Assembly: GCA_947444055.1 (NCBI GenBank)
Contig: CANEYR010000006.1
Span: 1-64,000 of the forward strand
Length of the DNA: 64,000 nt
From: Planctomycetota bacterium
Lineage (GTDB): Bacteria > Planctomycetota > UBA1135 > UBA2386
Direction of reading: 5' to 3'
This document shows, one piece after another, positions 25,489-34,565 of this stretch. The notes beneath the pieces are model-generated. The model searched no databases. It was given only the letters and a program-made list of their open reading frames with translations, and had not been told where the DNA came from. Positions within the stretch are counted from its first letter, which is position 1. Each line of letters opens with the position of its first letter. The position numbers and the translations under genes are program-made.

Positions 25489-27119
25489 CAATCTCGTCTC
25501 CCTGGTTGGTTTCGGCGCAACACGCGTCCCGCTCGGACACCGGTGACTTGGCCGCGATCGACCGCGAGTTGGCCGTTGACGAAGACCGCGCGCACGCCGG
25601 CGGGGTGCTGCAACGGCTCCGACCAGGTGGCGCGATCGCCGACGGTCGCGGCGTCGAACACGACGATGTCAGCGAAGGCGCCGACGCGCAGTTCGCCGCG
25701 ATCGACGATGTGGAAAGCGCGGGCCGGCACGGTCGTCATTTTGTGGATCGCGGTCGGCAGATCGAGCACGCCACGTTCGCGAACGTAGCGACCGAGCACG
25801 CGCACGTTGTTGCCGCTGCCGCGTGGGTGCGGTCGATCGGGACCCGCTTCAGCGCGAATGCCAGCATCGCTGGCGACGGCGATCCAGTCTTCGCGCAGGA
25901 AGCGCTCGACGTCCGCTTCCGACATGCTGTGGTAGATCATGCTGACGCGGGCTGGTGCGGCGGCGGTGAACAGATCCATCGCCAACTCCGCCTGCGCGCT
26001 GCGATCGTCCTTGCCGGTGCGCTTCTTCGCCGCTTCGGGCAACAGCAGGCCGTTGAGTTCTTCGTTGCCTTTGGCGGCCGCAATGCGCGCGTAGCGGAAG
26101 TCGCCAAAGCCTACGGTGTCCATCTTCTGCAGCAGGGCTGAGTGAATGGTGGCACGGAAGCTGGCATCACTGCGCAGTCGCGCCGCAAACTGCTCGCGGC
26201 CAACTTCCAACTGGTCGGCTGGGAACAGCACGTCGAGCCCGGTCGAGCTGGCGTCGTAGGCGTACTGGTCAACATGCACGCGTTGGCCGCGAGCCCGTGC
26301 CGCCTGCAGCGCTGCCAGCACTTCCTCGGCGCGTCCATGGTTGGGCTTGCCGGTGCATTTGACGTGACTGATTTCGATCGGCACGCCGGCGTCGTTGCCG
26401 ATGGTCAGCGCCTCCTGGATCGCGGTGAGAACTTCGTCGCCCTCGGCGCGCATGTGGCTGGCGTAGATGCCGCCATGTTTGCCGACGACCTTGGCCAGGG
26501 TCGTGATTTCGGCAATGTCGGCGTAGATGCCGGGCACGTAGATCAAGCCGGTCGACATGCCAAACGCGCCTTCCCGCATGCCGACGTCGATCAGGTCCGA
26601 CATCTTCTGCAGTTCGTCAACGGAGGGAGCGCGGTTTTGCGTTCCCATCACCGTGGTGCGCACCGTGCCGTGCCCTAGCAGGCTGCCGTAATTCAGGCCG
26701 ATGCCGCCGTGCTCGAGTCGGGTGAAGTGGGGCGCGAGGTCTTTGACCGAGCCACCGCAGTTGCCGGTGATCAACGTGGTGACCCCCATGCGCAGGAAGT
26801 TGGGGCACAAGGGCTCTCGCACGATGTCCGCATCGACGTGTGCATGCACGTCGAGAAAGCCTGGCGACACGCACAGGCCGTCGACTCGCATCACGGGGCT
26901 GCCGATCGGAACATCGAAGGTGCCCAGCGCGGCGATGCGGCCAGCGCGGAACGCGAGATCCCCAGGTGTACTGGTGCGAGCGTGGCCATCGATCAGCGTG
27001 CCGCCGCGCAGCACAAGGTCGAACGGGGCTGGTGTCGGATCTTGCGCCAGCGCCATGGTGGCGAGGACGGCTTGCACGATCCACGAAGAGCCAAGGCAAC
27101 GATGCATGGGTCCGAGCAT
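25488..27119 (-). CDS. N-acyl-D-amino-acid deacylase-like amidohydrolase, exported
   Basis: A 543-residue member of the D-aminoacylase branch of the amidohydrolase superfamily, which hydrolyses N-acyl-D-amino acids. The small beta-sandwich start DLVLRGGTLIDG is followed by the metal-binding HAHVDAD, the substrate region FGMSTGLIYVPG, the metal His in VPIEISHVKC, and the late catalytic Asp in IAVASDAGIRAE with PHPRGSG after it. The C-terminus FADIVVFDAATV returns to the sandwich. An N-terminal signal peptide is likely (WIVQAVLATMALAQ), so it acts outside the cytoplasm. ATG 27119 has an AGGA stretch 7 nt upstream. Recycling of D-amino acid acyl compounds, for example from wall material, is a possible role. 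Confidence 0.85.
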   Translation of the reverse strand: MLGPMHRCLGSSWIVQAVLATMALAQDPTPAPFDLVLRGGTLIDGHARTSTPGDLAFRAGRIAALGTFDVPIGSPVMRVDGLCVSPGFLDVHAHVDADIVREPLCPNFLRMGVTTLITGNCGGSVKDLAPHFTRLEHGGIGLNYGSLLGHGTVRTTVMGTQNRAPSVDELQKMSDLIDVGMREGAFGMSTGLIYVPGIYADIAEITTLAKVVGKHGGIYASHMRAEGDEVLTAIQEALTIGNDAGVPIEISHVKCTGKPNHGRAEEVLAALQAARARGQRVHVDQYAYDASSTGLDVLFPADQLEVGREQFAARLRSDASFRATIHSALLQKMDTVGFGDFRYARIAAAKGNEELNGLLLPEAAKKRTGKDDRSAQAELAMDLFTAAAPARVSMIYHSMSEADVERFLREDWIAVASDAGIRAEAGPDRPHPRGSGNNVRVLGRYVRERGVLDLPTAIHKMTTVPARAFHIVDRGELRVGAFADIVVFDAATVGDRATWSEPLQHPAGVRAVFVNGQLAVDRGQVTGVRAGRVLRRNQPGRRD

Positions 27120-27422
27120 GACCGGGATCCTACGAAGGCCACCGCCGTGGTGCTCGCCTGGCGGCACGGTCGAAGCACGACGATTTTTCTGCGCAGTGAC
27201 GAAACCTGCCGCGGGGCGAAGGGTAGTTGCTGGCGTCCTCATCGGGGCGTGATCCCCGCCGAGGTCGCAACGAGACTCTCCACCGAGGAGAAACGGGCAC
27301 GTCGCTCGGTTCTCCGGGGGCGAGGTGGAGAGTCTCTTTTCTCTTCTGCTGACTCTGCGGCGCGGTCGAGGCGGTGCTTCGGTGTCTTTCGCGCGGAGTC
27401 TTCCGCGCGGCCGAGGTGGCCT
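27120..27422. other. Intergenic region with a long hairpin, 303 bp
   Basis: The gap lies between the amidohydrolase gene and the leftward CMD-like gene. It holds an inverted repeat with arms 27272-27284 and 27324-27336 (GAGACTCTCCACC and its exact complement) and an inner pair GGAGAA/TTCTCC (27287-27292 and 27310-27315). On the plus strand it is followed by TTTTCTC, but no rightward gene leads into it. A second short hairpin, CGCGCGGA/TCCGCGCG, sits at 27389-27408. Terminator or 5' leader structure are both possible; no coding sequence was seen. Confidence 0.6.
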
Positions 27423-28034
27423 TCAGCGAACGCGCGCCAACCAGTGGTCGGCCACCGGTTCGGCGCCCAGCGCCGTGACCAGAACTTCGCGCAGCTCGGC
27501 CATGCTCGCGCCAAAGTGCAAGGCGCCGCGCGCGTGTCCGGCAAACTGCCTTAGCTGGTCTTGCGCTGCCAGCAACCCCACGGCGAGCAGTTCACGTTCC
27601 TTCGCTGTCAGGTGCGGTCGCGACAGCACGCGGCCGTAGGCCACCTCGTGCACGAACGCGTGGAAGTCAGCATGGAAGCCGCGCAGCATGGCGTCGACCG
27701 CGTCGGCATTGCGCCCATAGATGCCGGCGAACACGGCGCGACCGGCCGCGACTTGGTCGGCTGGTGGTAGAGCGCCGCCCGTTGGTGGGGCCGCTGCGGG
27801 CCAGATTTCCGCGAGTTGTTCGAACGCGCTGACGACGCGTGGGAAACCGCAGAACAGCACCGCCTGCAACAGCGTTTCCTCGACGTCGGCGCGCACCTGC
27901 TCGCGTTGCTTGGCGGCGCTTGCCCAGGCCTGCATGGCGGGCCAATCGGCGCGCCAGATCGATACGGCAATCCCGACCAACGCGCGCAGGCGCGGGGGCA
28001 GGCCGTCGCGAGCGAGCAGGTCGGCGATTTGCAT
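27423..28034 (-). CDS. Carboxymuconolactone decarboxylase (AhpD-like) family protein
   Basis: A 203-residue protein with two degenerate CMD domains. The first holds VEETLLQAVLFCGFPRVVSAF (about residues 62-82); the second LTAKERELLAVGLLAAQDQL and the HARGALHFGAS motif. The classical CxxC redox pair of AhpD is missing: only one cysteine occurs in the first unit and the second has AQDQ, so peroxidase activity is doubtful. It may be a structural or decarboxylase-like relative. ATG 28034 is preferred over an upstream frame start because a TAGCCT hexamer lies 7 nt before it. It is downstream of lplA on the same strand but may have its own promoter. Confidence 0.75.
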   Translation of the reverse strand: MQIADLLARDGLPPRLRALVGIAVSIWRADWPAMQAWASAAKQREQVRADVEETLLQAVLFCGFPRVVSAFEQLAEIWPAAAPPTGGALPPADQVAAGRAVFAGIYGRNADAVDAMLRGFHADFHAFVHEVAYGRVLSRPHLTAKERELLAVGLLAAQDQLRQFAGHARGALHFGASMAELREVLVTALGAEPVADHWLARVR

Positions 28035-28041
28035 GCATCCA

Positions 28042-28047
28042 AGGCTA
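28042..28047 (-). promoter_or_regulatory. Candidate -10 hexamer TAGCCT
   Basis: On the minus strand TAGCCT (28047 to 28042) ends 7 nt before the ATG at 28034. The spacing would give a leaderless or nearly leaderless mRNA for the CMD-like gene. It lies in the 53-bp gap downstream of lplA, so it would be an internal promoter. No -35 element is evident. Confidence 0.35.
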
Positions 28048-28087
28048 CGCCGCCGCGCGCCATTCGCCACGTTGCCGCCCTACTGAC

Positions 28088-28825
28088 TCAGCAGCGGCGC
28101 AGGAACGCGGCGTTGGCGTAGCGCTCACTCACCAACTGCTGCGCCAATTGACGTTCGTCGTCGCTGAGTGCACCAGGTGCCGGTTGCAACTGCAGCGCCT
28201 GACTGATGTGGTGAGCCAACAGCTCGCGCAGCCGCAGCCGCATCGTGGGTGTCGTCGCCACACTGTCGGCAACAGCGGCTACGAACGGCGTCATGGTCGG
28301 TCGTTCGAGCACGAGCGAACCATGGTGCAAGACGCGGGCGTGCGGGGCGCGCACGCGCCGCTGGGCGGAGCCGAGCAGCTTGCCTTGGGTCGTGATGACG
28401 TCATCGCGCCCCGGCGCCGCAAAACACCAGCGTTCCTGGGGGCGAGCCGCTGGCGGCGTTCCCGTGGTGAGCAAGCGGCTGTCGACGCAACCAACGGCAG
28501 CGAGGGCATGCAGGGCGGCGTCGTGCAGGGTGCGGTAGCTGGCGGCGATGTCGCGAGGTAGCAGGGCCGCGTCGATGGCCAACGAGAACGTCAGCTCGTC
28601 CCCGTGGAAGATCGCGCCGCCGCCGGTCAGACGCCGCACGATAGGCGTGTGCGGTGGCACGTCCGCGAAGTCGGCAAGACGCTGGAAGTAGCCGAGTGAG
28701 ACGGCGTGCGGCCAAAAGCCGTACAGACGCAACGTCGGGATCGCCGCCAACTGCAGCAGCGCTTCATCGACGGCCATGTTCCAGGCGGCGCCAGCAGGTT
28801 CCTCCGCAATCACACGCAACTGCAC
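28088..28825 (-). CDS. Lipoate-protein ligase A family protein
   Basis: A 245-residue protein of the BPL/LplA/LipB catalytic family, which attaches lipoyl groups to proteins. It shows the N-terminal AAWNMAVDEALLQ, the substrate-binding RRLTGGGAIFHGDELTFSL block, and the later TQGKLLGSAQRR containing the conserved active-site lysine, then HHGSLVLE. It lacks the C-terminal accessory domain of E. coli LplA, but its catalytic core is of normal length. Downstream of gcvT and gcvH on the same strand, it probably lipoylates GcvH. The ligase versus octanoyltransferase (LipM-type) distinction cannot be made from sequence alone. Confidence 0.85.
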   Translation of the reverse strand: MQLRVIAEEPAGAAWNMAVDEALLQLAAIPTLRLYGFWPHAVSLGYFQRLADFADVPPHTPIVRRLTGGGAIFHGDELTFSLAIDAALLPRDIAASYRTLHDAALHALAAVGCVDSRLLTTGTPPAARPQERWCFAAPGRDDVITTQGKLLGSAQRRVRAPHARVLHHGSLVLERPTMTPFVAAVADSVATTPTMRLRLRELLAHHISQALQLQPAPGALSDDERQLAQQLVSERYANAAFLRRC

Positions 28826-28885
28826 GTCGGCGCACCTCGCGGGCCCCAGCCCGCGTTATTCAGCCCGCGCAATTGAGCCCGCCGG

Positions 28886-29263
28886 TCAGCCTTCGGCTTG
28901 GCAATGGGCGTCGTAGGCGGCTGCGGTCATCAGGTCTGGCGACTTGCTCGTCAGCTTGACCTTGATCATCCAGGCCTTCGCGAACGGTTCCTGCGCCAGC
29001 CACTCAAGGTTGTCCGGCAGGTCCTTGTTGGTGTCGAGCACTTCGCCACTGATGGGCGAGTACAGGCTGCTGACAGCCTTGACGGACTCGATCTCGCCGA
29101 AGCTCTCGCCGATTGTCACCGATGCACCCTTGGCGGGCAGATCGAGGAAGACCAAGTCGCTGAGGTGGGAGACGGCGAAGTCGGTGATGCCGATCGTGGC
29201 GATGCCATTCTCGATCTTGCACCACTCGTGACTCTTCATGTAGCTGCGGTCAGTGGGACGCAT
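28886..29263 (-). CDS. gcvH: Glycine cleavage system H protein
   Basis: A 125-residue lipoyl carrier of the glycine cleavage system, shuttling the aminomethyl group between GcvP, GcvT and the dihydrolipoyl dehydrogenase. The lipoyl site is Lys62 in GEIESVKAVSSLYSP. The start KSHEWCKIENG and the C-terminal LSGLMTAAAYDAHC-like region (here PDLMTAAAYDAHC) are typical, and the length is normal. It lies between gcvT upstream and lplA downstream on the same strand. No gcvP is in the window, so the decarboxylase must be encoded elsewhere. Confidence 0.96.
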   Translation of the reverse strand: MRPTDRSYMKSHEWCKIENGIATIGITDFAVSHLSDLVFLDLPAKGASVTIGESFGEIESVKAVSSLYSPISGEVLDTNKDLPDNLEWLAQEPFAKAWMIKVKLTSKSPDLMTAAAYDAHCQAEG

Positions 29264-29314
29264 GGGAGTTGTCTGGGAGAGGGGCTGTTGGTGTCTTGAT
29301 CCGGGCGCTTCGAC

Positions 29315-30406
29315 TTAGCGCGCGCGTTTGTAGAACGGCGTGGCAGCGACCACGCAGGGCTCGGGCTTGTCGCGCACGACGAACTCGAGTGGGGTGCCCG
29401 GGGTGGCGAACTCGGTGCGAACGTAGGCCGTGGCGATGTTGGTGTCCAACGTCGGCGAGATGTTGCCTGAGCAGACGTGGCCAACCTGCACACCGCCCTT
29501 CATGAGCGGGTAGCCCTGGCGCGGGCAGCGCTTGCTCGCGCTCGTCAGTCCAACCAGCTTGCGGCCAGTGCCGCCCGCTGCGAGCACCTTCTCAAGGGCC
29601 GTCTTGCCGACGAAATCGTGGTTCATCTTCACGGCCCAGTCGAGTCCGGCTTCGAGCGGGTTCGTCGTCTCGTCGATCTCGTGGCCGTAGAGCGGCATGC
29701 CGGCTTCGTGGCGCAAGGTGTCGCGAGCGCCGAGGCCAATCGCGGTCATGCCAAGGCCTTCGCCAGCCGCCATGAACTCAGCCCATACTTTTGGCTCGTT
29801 GCCGTTTGGCACGTAGACCTCGAAGCCGTCTTCGCCGGTGTAGCCGGTGCGCGACAGCGTCATGGGGATGCCGCACACGGTGGTCTCCATCCAAGCGTAG
29901 TACTTGAGCGCGGCGAGGTCGTCTTTGCAGATGCGTTGCGTGATCTGCTGCGACAGCGGACCTTGGATTGCAATCATGCCGAGGGTGGCGGTGCAATCGT
30001 CGACGACCACATCGAAGCGCTTCGCCACGTCGCGCATGATGGCGAGGTCGCGCGGTGTGTTGCCGGCGTTGATGACCACAAAGAAGCCGTCGTTCTTCGG
30101 GTTGCGATAGACCAGGATGTCATCCTGCGTCAGCCCCTGTTCGTTCAGGATCATCGCGTAGCGAATGCGCCCCGGTGGGATGGCGGCGGCGTCGTTCGTC
30201 TGCAGGCGTTGTAAGAACGCTTCCGCTTGCGGCCCCTTCACCTGGACGCGACCCATGTGACCAAGGTCGAACAGCCCAGCCTTCGTGCGCACGGTGCGCG
30301 CCTCGTCGAGGATGCCGCGGTATTGCACCGGCATGCTCCAGCCGGCGAAAGGCACCATGCGGGCGCCGAGAGCAACGTGGGTTGATTCGAGTTTGGTGGC
30401 TTGCAT
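29315..30406 (-). CDS. gcvT: Glycine cleavage system T protein (aminomethyltransferase)
   Basis: A 363-residue aminomethyltransferase transferring the methylene group from the H protein to tetrahydrofolate. Conserved parts are the N-terminal MVPFAGWSMPVQY, FDLGHMGRVQVKG, the folate-binding IQGPLSQQI, RTGYTGEDGFEVYVPN with the family's catalytic Asp-Gly environment, and LGARDTLRHEAGMPLYGHE. The C-terminal barrel ends VVAATPFYKRAR. Length is normal. It heads a likely gcvT-gcvH-lplA unit with spacings of about 50 bp. A TAAGCT hexamer lies 18 nt upstream of the ATG as a weak promoter candidate. Confidence 0.96.
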   Translation of the reverse strand: MQATKLESTHVALGARMVPFAGWSMPVQYRGILDEARTVRTKAGLFDLGHMGRVQVKGPQAEAFLQRLQTNDAAAIPPGRIRYAMILNEQGLTQDDILVYRNPKNDGFFVVINAGNTPRDLAIMRDVAKRFDVVVDDCTATLGMIAIQGPLSQQITQRICKDDLAALKYYAWMETTVCGIPMTLSRTGYTGEDGFEVYVPNGNEPKVWAEFMAAGEGLGMTAIGLGARDTLRHEAGMPLYGHEIDETTNPLEAGLDWAVKMNHDFVGKTALEKVLAAGGTGRKLVGLTSASKRCPRQGYPLMKGGVQVGHVCSGNISPTLDTNIATAYVRTEFATPGTPLEFVVRDKPEPCVVAATPFYKRAR

Positions 30407-30523
30407 CGTCGACGATTTGGGTCGGCGAGCTTAGCCCCACGATTGCGGCGGTGCCAACGCCCCGTCGAAGAGTGTCGCGAAGTAGCGCGACGAGCTGCTT
30501 TCCCTCGTCAACGGATCGGCGAA

Positions 30524-31189
30524 TCAGCCCGTCAGCCGCCGCAACAAGTCATCGATGTCGCAGTGCTCGATCTCGGCAGCAACGATTGGCCCGAGTTCTC
30601 GGAAGCGCGAGCGTTCGGCTGACGACACACAGTCGTCGTTCTCGTTCTTTTCGTTCGCGCGCGGCTGGTTGGCGTTGGGCCGGTGTGCGGCGAAGCGAGG
30701 TGGCGTGGTTTCGCCACGAGCATCCAAGCCGGGCAGCAAGGCATCGAGACCGGGATCCAGTCCGTCGTTGCGAATCAGGTCGTTGCGGATCAGATTGTTG
30801 CGCGCGTTGGAGCCCGAAGGCCGCAACGTTCGCCAGGTCGCCCGCTCGCCGCTGTCGTCGAAGTCTTCGTCCTCGGTTGGCAAGCGATCGATCGAAGTGC
30901 CCGCGAGGCGTGGCTCGAACAACTCAAGTGGGTGTCTCAGGCGCGAGAACCGTTCCGGATCCAAGCGTCGTGCATGCTCAAGCTCGCGCCGCCAACCAGC
31001 GTAGTCGCCGATGTCGAAGGCGATTCGGCCGAGATGGACGTAGGCGCGGAAGTCAGCTCCGCTCAGCAGCAGCACACGTTCGAAGTGAGCGCGCGAAGCA
31101 CTCCGGCAGCCCAGCCGGTACGCGAGCCAGCCGCACAAGCCGTGAAAGTGTGCGCCGAGACATCGCAGGACCGAGCCAACCGACAACAT
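30524..31189 (-). CDS. TPR-like protein with acidic, low-complexity tail
   Basis: A 221-residue protein. The N-terminal ~95 residues are helical with a TPR look: AHFERVLLLSGADFRAYVHL then IAFDIGDYAGWRRELEHARR. After the boundary FELFEPRLAG-like stretch (here LELFEPRLAGTSID) comes a disordered, acidic region (TEDEDFDDSGERATW), a short repeat RNNLIRNDLIRND, and a final amphipathic helix IEHCDIDDLLRRLTG. It is divergent from the DUF4388 protein gene, which starts 158 bp away, and probably belongs to the same system. ATG 31189 is chosen since upstream sequence in the frame has no homology-like features. No function is known. Confidence 0.6.
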   Translation of the reverse strand: MLSVGSVLRCLGAHFHGLCGWLAYRLGCRSASRAHFERVLLLSGADFRAYVHLGRIAFDIGDYAGWRRELEHARRLDPERFSRLRHPLELFEPRLAGTSIDRLPTEDEDFDDSGERATWRTLRPSGSNARNNLIRNDLIRNDGLDPGLDALLPGLDARGETTPPRFAAHRPNANQPRANEKNENDDCVSSAERSRFRELGPIVAAEIEHCDIDDLLRRLTG

Positions 31190-31346
31190 TTCGGGGACAG
31201 TATGGCAGCGCCGTGCTATCGGCAAGGTGCCGATCCGGCTCGCCCAGTGGCCTGGGGGGTTTTTCATTGGCAACCTCAGGGTGGTGGGCAGGGCGGTCGA
31301 TAGGACCGGGCGGACTCGGAACTTTGTCGCCGCCACAACCACGCTC

Positions 31347-34300
31347 ATGGCTCTAAGAGGGGATCTTGCCAGTGTTGATCTGGCCCAAGTGTTCCAGATG
31401 CTGGCCCTCAATAAGAAGGTCGGCCTGCTGAGCATTCAGTCAGCCAAGCTGTGGAAGGTCTTGTACTTCGATCCGCGAGGTGTGACCCTCTACCACAACG
31501 TCCACCGGGTCTTGGACCGCGTCGTTGCGGCCTTTGTCCGCACTGGTCGGTTGACGGAACCGGTGGTTGATGAGGTGCGCGATCACGCGGCGCGCATGGC
31601 GCAGCCGCTGGCCGACAGCCTGCTGGCCGGCGGCTATGTCGAAGCGACGGAGTTAGAGGATCAATACCGGCTAGAGCTGGAAGAAGAGGTCTATGACCTG
31701 TTCTTCTGTCGTGAGGCCAAGTTCGAGTTCCACGAAGAAACGAAGAGCCTGGAGGGGCGCGAAGGCACGGTCGACGAGCGCTTCTTCAGCAACTGCGACG
31801 GCGTGATCATGGAAGCGGCGCGCCGCATCGACGAGTGGTCCTACATCAGTGAGCGGGTGCCGACGACGGCTGAAGTGCTGGTTGCCACCGCCGACTCGAT
31901 CGATGGCGAGCAGTTTGGTGTCGATGGCCAGGCGATCTTCGAGTTGCTCGACGGCCGCCGGAACGTCGCGCGCATCGTCGAAGTGACTGGGCTGTCCAAC
32001 TTCAATGTTTGCAAGACCCTCAGCCAGCTGCTCGAGGCAAACGCCATTGCTCCGGTTGCGCCAGAAGAGCTGTTGCCGCTCGCCGAGGAATGCATGGGCG
32101 AGAGTCGACTGCCGGATGCGATCAGCCTCTACGAGCGCGCGATCGAGCTCGGCGTCGGTCTACCCGATGCGCATTCGCATGCTGCCAAGGCCTACCAGTC
32201 GGCCGAAGAGTACGAACACGCGATCTACCATCTTGAGTGCGAAGCGGAGCATCGGCTCGGCACCGGCGACCGCGAGGGTGCGGCGCAAAGGCTGTTCGAA
32301 GTGCGCGCGCTGGTGCCGACCGATCTGCAAGCGCGCGAACGATTGGTGGAACTGACCCTCGGCAAGGACGGGGTGACGATCAACGGCTTCGACCCACTTG
32401 CCGAAGGCAAGGAACTTGTCGACCTGATGGTCGAGTTCGGCGACATCCAGCGTGTGCGTGCCATGCTGGAGCGCTTGCTGATGGTCGCGCCGAATGACCC
32501 AGACCTGAAGAAGTCCCTGGTCAACGTTCACGTCAAAGCCGGCGACCAGAAGAGGATCGCAGAGCTCTACGAGTCCATCGCCGACGATCTCGTGCGCGAG
32601 CAGCGGCCGCTCGAAGCCGTTGGCTACCTGCAGAAGATTCTGTTGATCGATCGCAGTCGCACCGACGTCAGCGAGCGGGTGCGCAAGCTCTACGAGTTCG
32701 ATGAGCGGTCGCGTCGTCGTGGCCGCGCGATGAGCGTGTTGGCCGTGGCGTTCTGCTTGCTACTCGTGTTGGGTTCTGCGTACTGGTTCTACAACGAGCA
32801 AGCCGAGGCAGAGTTCGGGCGCATCGACGTGCGCGAGTTGGTTGCCCGCGAGGACTTCGCCGGGGCGCGTGCGGCGTTCGACGAATTCGTCACGAGTCAT
32901 CCCTTGACGACCGCGGTCAGCAAGGCCGCAACCGAGCTACAGCAGATCGAGTCAGCGCAACAGAACTTCGACGCGCGGCGGACTTCGCTGCGCGCGGAAC
33001 GCGATCGCGAGTTGAAGCGTCTGCGCACTGAGTACAAGCAGGAATGGGCACGCCACCGCCAGCAGTTCTCGAGCGGCAACCCAGAGCAGTCGTTGATGTC
33101 GTTGGGACGGGTGCGCGAACTCGTTTTGCAAGCGGGCGGCGCCGAAGATGTGGAGTGGAGGGAGGAGCAGCAGGTTGAGCGAACGCATGTTCGGCTACAG
33201 GAGTTCTTGAGCGCCGCGCGGCGGTTGGCTCTCGAGTACGATCAGAAGCTGAAGGCTGACGATTGGGCAGGTGCGCGGGTGATTGCGCTGCGCCTGCATG
33301 CGGAGTTTGAGAACACCGAGGCGACGCGCCGGGCGCGAGTGCCGGTGATGATCACGACGCGGCCAGAGGGTGCCTTCCTGCTCGCCAATGGCGAGCGGCT
33401 GCTTCGCACGGAAAACGGCGAGTCGCGGCCAATGACGACGCCAGCGTTGGTGTTGTGCACGGTCGAGACGGTCAATCTCACGGCGCAGCTCGCGGGCTTT
33501 GAACCGCGCACGTTCGTCGTGGATGCGAAGGTGAACTCGCAGGTCGACGTTGTGCTTGAGGTGGTGGCCGATCAGCGAATGACCTTCGATGCCCCTGTGC
33601 AAACGGGTGTCGGACTCGGCGATGGCTGGGTCGCGGTCGGCTTGCGCGGCGGCCGCTTAGGCTTGGCTCGAATCGATGGCAGCAACCGGCACTCGCGGGA
33701 GCTCTCGGGGCTGAAGGCCGCCGACTCAACGCCGCGCGTGCAGAATGGTCGCGTGTTCTTCACTACCAACGAGAACACGGTCGAGTGCCTTGGTCTCGAT
33801 TCATCCGTCGTCACTACTGGTTGGCCGATTGCCCTGGCCTCAGGCGCTGCCACCGAACTCGCCGTCGACGAAGGTCGTGTCGCCGTTGTCGATCGCGATG
33901 GAGTGTTGCACTGCTGGGAGCAAGCAACGGGCAGCCAGGTCTTCAGCGTCTCGCTCGACAGTGCCCCGTCGGGACCGCCGACCATCCATCGGCGGCGCAT
34001 CCACGTTGGCACCGCGGATGGCCGCGTGCTCGTGTTCGACGCTGTCGACGGCAGTGCGGTCGCTGTGTTCAAGAGCCCCTCTGGACTCACCACTCGTGTG
34101 CTGGCGGATCACGGGTCGTACTACTTCGGGTGTAGCGACGGCAATCTACGTGCGGTCGATGGCGACGCTGGTCGTGTGCAGTGGACGGTCGCCGTTGGAC
34201 GCACTCTTGCTGACGGTGACTTGGCCTTGGGCAAGACGAAACTGCTCGCGATGGTGGCCGGCAACAAGCTGGTGGCGATCGATCGAGCGACGGGCCGACA

Positions 34301-34553
34301 GTCGGCCGAGTTGTCCTTCGACGGCGATCTGCAGTCGGGCGTGCGCTTGCAAGCAAGCCGCGCCCTGGTGCAGGTGCGCCGGGCCAAGACGCGCACGTTG
34401 CCGGCGCGCGACGTGCTGGTGGCGATCGATGTCGAGGCGATGACGATTGCTTGGGAATTCGTCGATACAGGACTGCGGCCGGGGCTGCCGGCGATCGATG
34501 ACATGGTCATGGCTTTGCCGTCGGCTGGCGGCGAGGTCGTTCTCTTCCGCTAG
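31347..34553 (+). CDS. DUF4388-TPR-membrane-PEGA-propeller signalling protein
   Basis: A 1068-residue transmembrane protein. Residues 1-240 fit DUF4388 (MALRGDLASVDLAQVFQML at the start, then GLLSIQSAKLWKVLYFDPRG), a domain found with bacterial GTPase and second-messenger systems. Residues ~245-455 hold TPR-like helices (DAISLYERAIELGVGLPDAH). A single membrane segment lies at about 461-482 (MSVLAVAFCLLLVLGSAYWF), then a coiled coil (~500-655). A PEGA-like domain follows at ~664-745 (MITTRPEGAFLLANG). A PQQ-type propeller fills the rest (LHCWEQATGSQVFSVSLDS). It could read periplasmic state and signal inward. Four genes follow closely on the same strand. ATG 31347 begins the domain; the frame is open further upstream. 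Confidence 0.82.
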   Translation: MALRGDLASVDLAQVFQMLALNKKVGLLSIQSAKLWKVLYFDPRGVTLYHNVHRVLDRVVAAFVRTGRLTEPVVDEVRDHAARMAQPLADSLLAGGYVEATELEDQYRLELEEEVYDLFFCREAKFEFHEETKSLEGREGTVDERFFSNCDGVIMEAARRIDEWSYISERVPTTAEVLVATADSIDGEQFGVDGQAIFELLDGRRNVARIVEVTGLSNFNVCKTLSQLLEANAIAPVAPEELLPLAEECMGESRLPDAISLYERAIELGVGLPDAHSHAAKAYQSAEEYEHAIYHLECEAEHRLGTGDREGAAQRLFEVRALVPTDLQARERLVELTLGKDGVTINGFDPLAEGKELVDLMVEFGDIQRVRAMLERLLMVAPNDPDLKKSLVNVHVKAGDQKRIAELYESIADDLVREQRPLEAVGYLQKILLIDRSRTDVSERVRKLYEFDERSRRRGRAMSVLAVAFCLLLVLGSAYWFYNEQAEAEFGRIDVRELVAREDFAGARAAFDEFVTSHPLTTAVSKAATELQQIESAQQNFDARRTSLRAERDRELKRLRTEYKQEWARHRQQFSSGNPEQSLMSLGRVRELVLQAGGAEDVEWREEQQVERTHVRLQEFLSAARRLALEYDQKLKADDWAGARVIALRLHAEFENTEATRRARVPVMITTRPEGAFLLANGERLLRTENGESRPMTTPALVLCTVETVNLTAQLAGFEPRTFVVDAKVNSQVDVVLEVVADQRMTFDAPVQTGVGLGDGWVAVGLRGGRLGLARIDGSNRHSRELSGLKAADSTPRVQNGRVFFTTNENTVECLGLDSSVVTTGWPIALASGAATELAVDEGRVAVVDRDGVLHCWEQATGSQVFSVSLDSAPSGPPTIHRRRIHVGTADGRVLVFDAVDGSAVAVFKSPSGLTTRVLADHGSYYFGCSDGNLRAVDGDAGRVQWTVAVGRTLADGDLALGKTKLLAMVAGNKLVAIDRATGRQSAELSFDGDLQSGVRLQASRALVQVRRAKTRTLPARDVLVAIDVEAMTIAWEFVDTGLRPGLPAIDDMVMALPSAGGEVVLFR

Positions 34554-34565
34554 TCGGAGAAAGTC

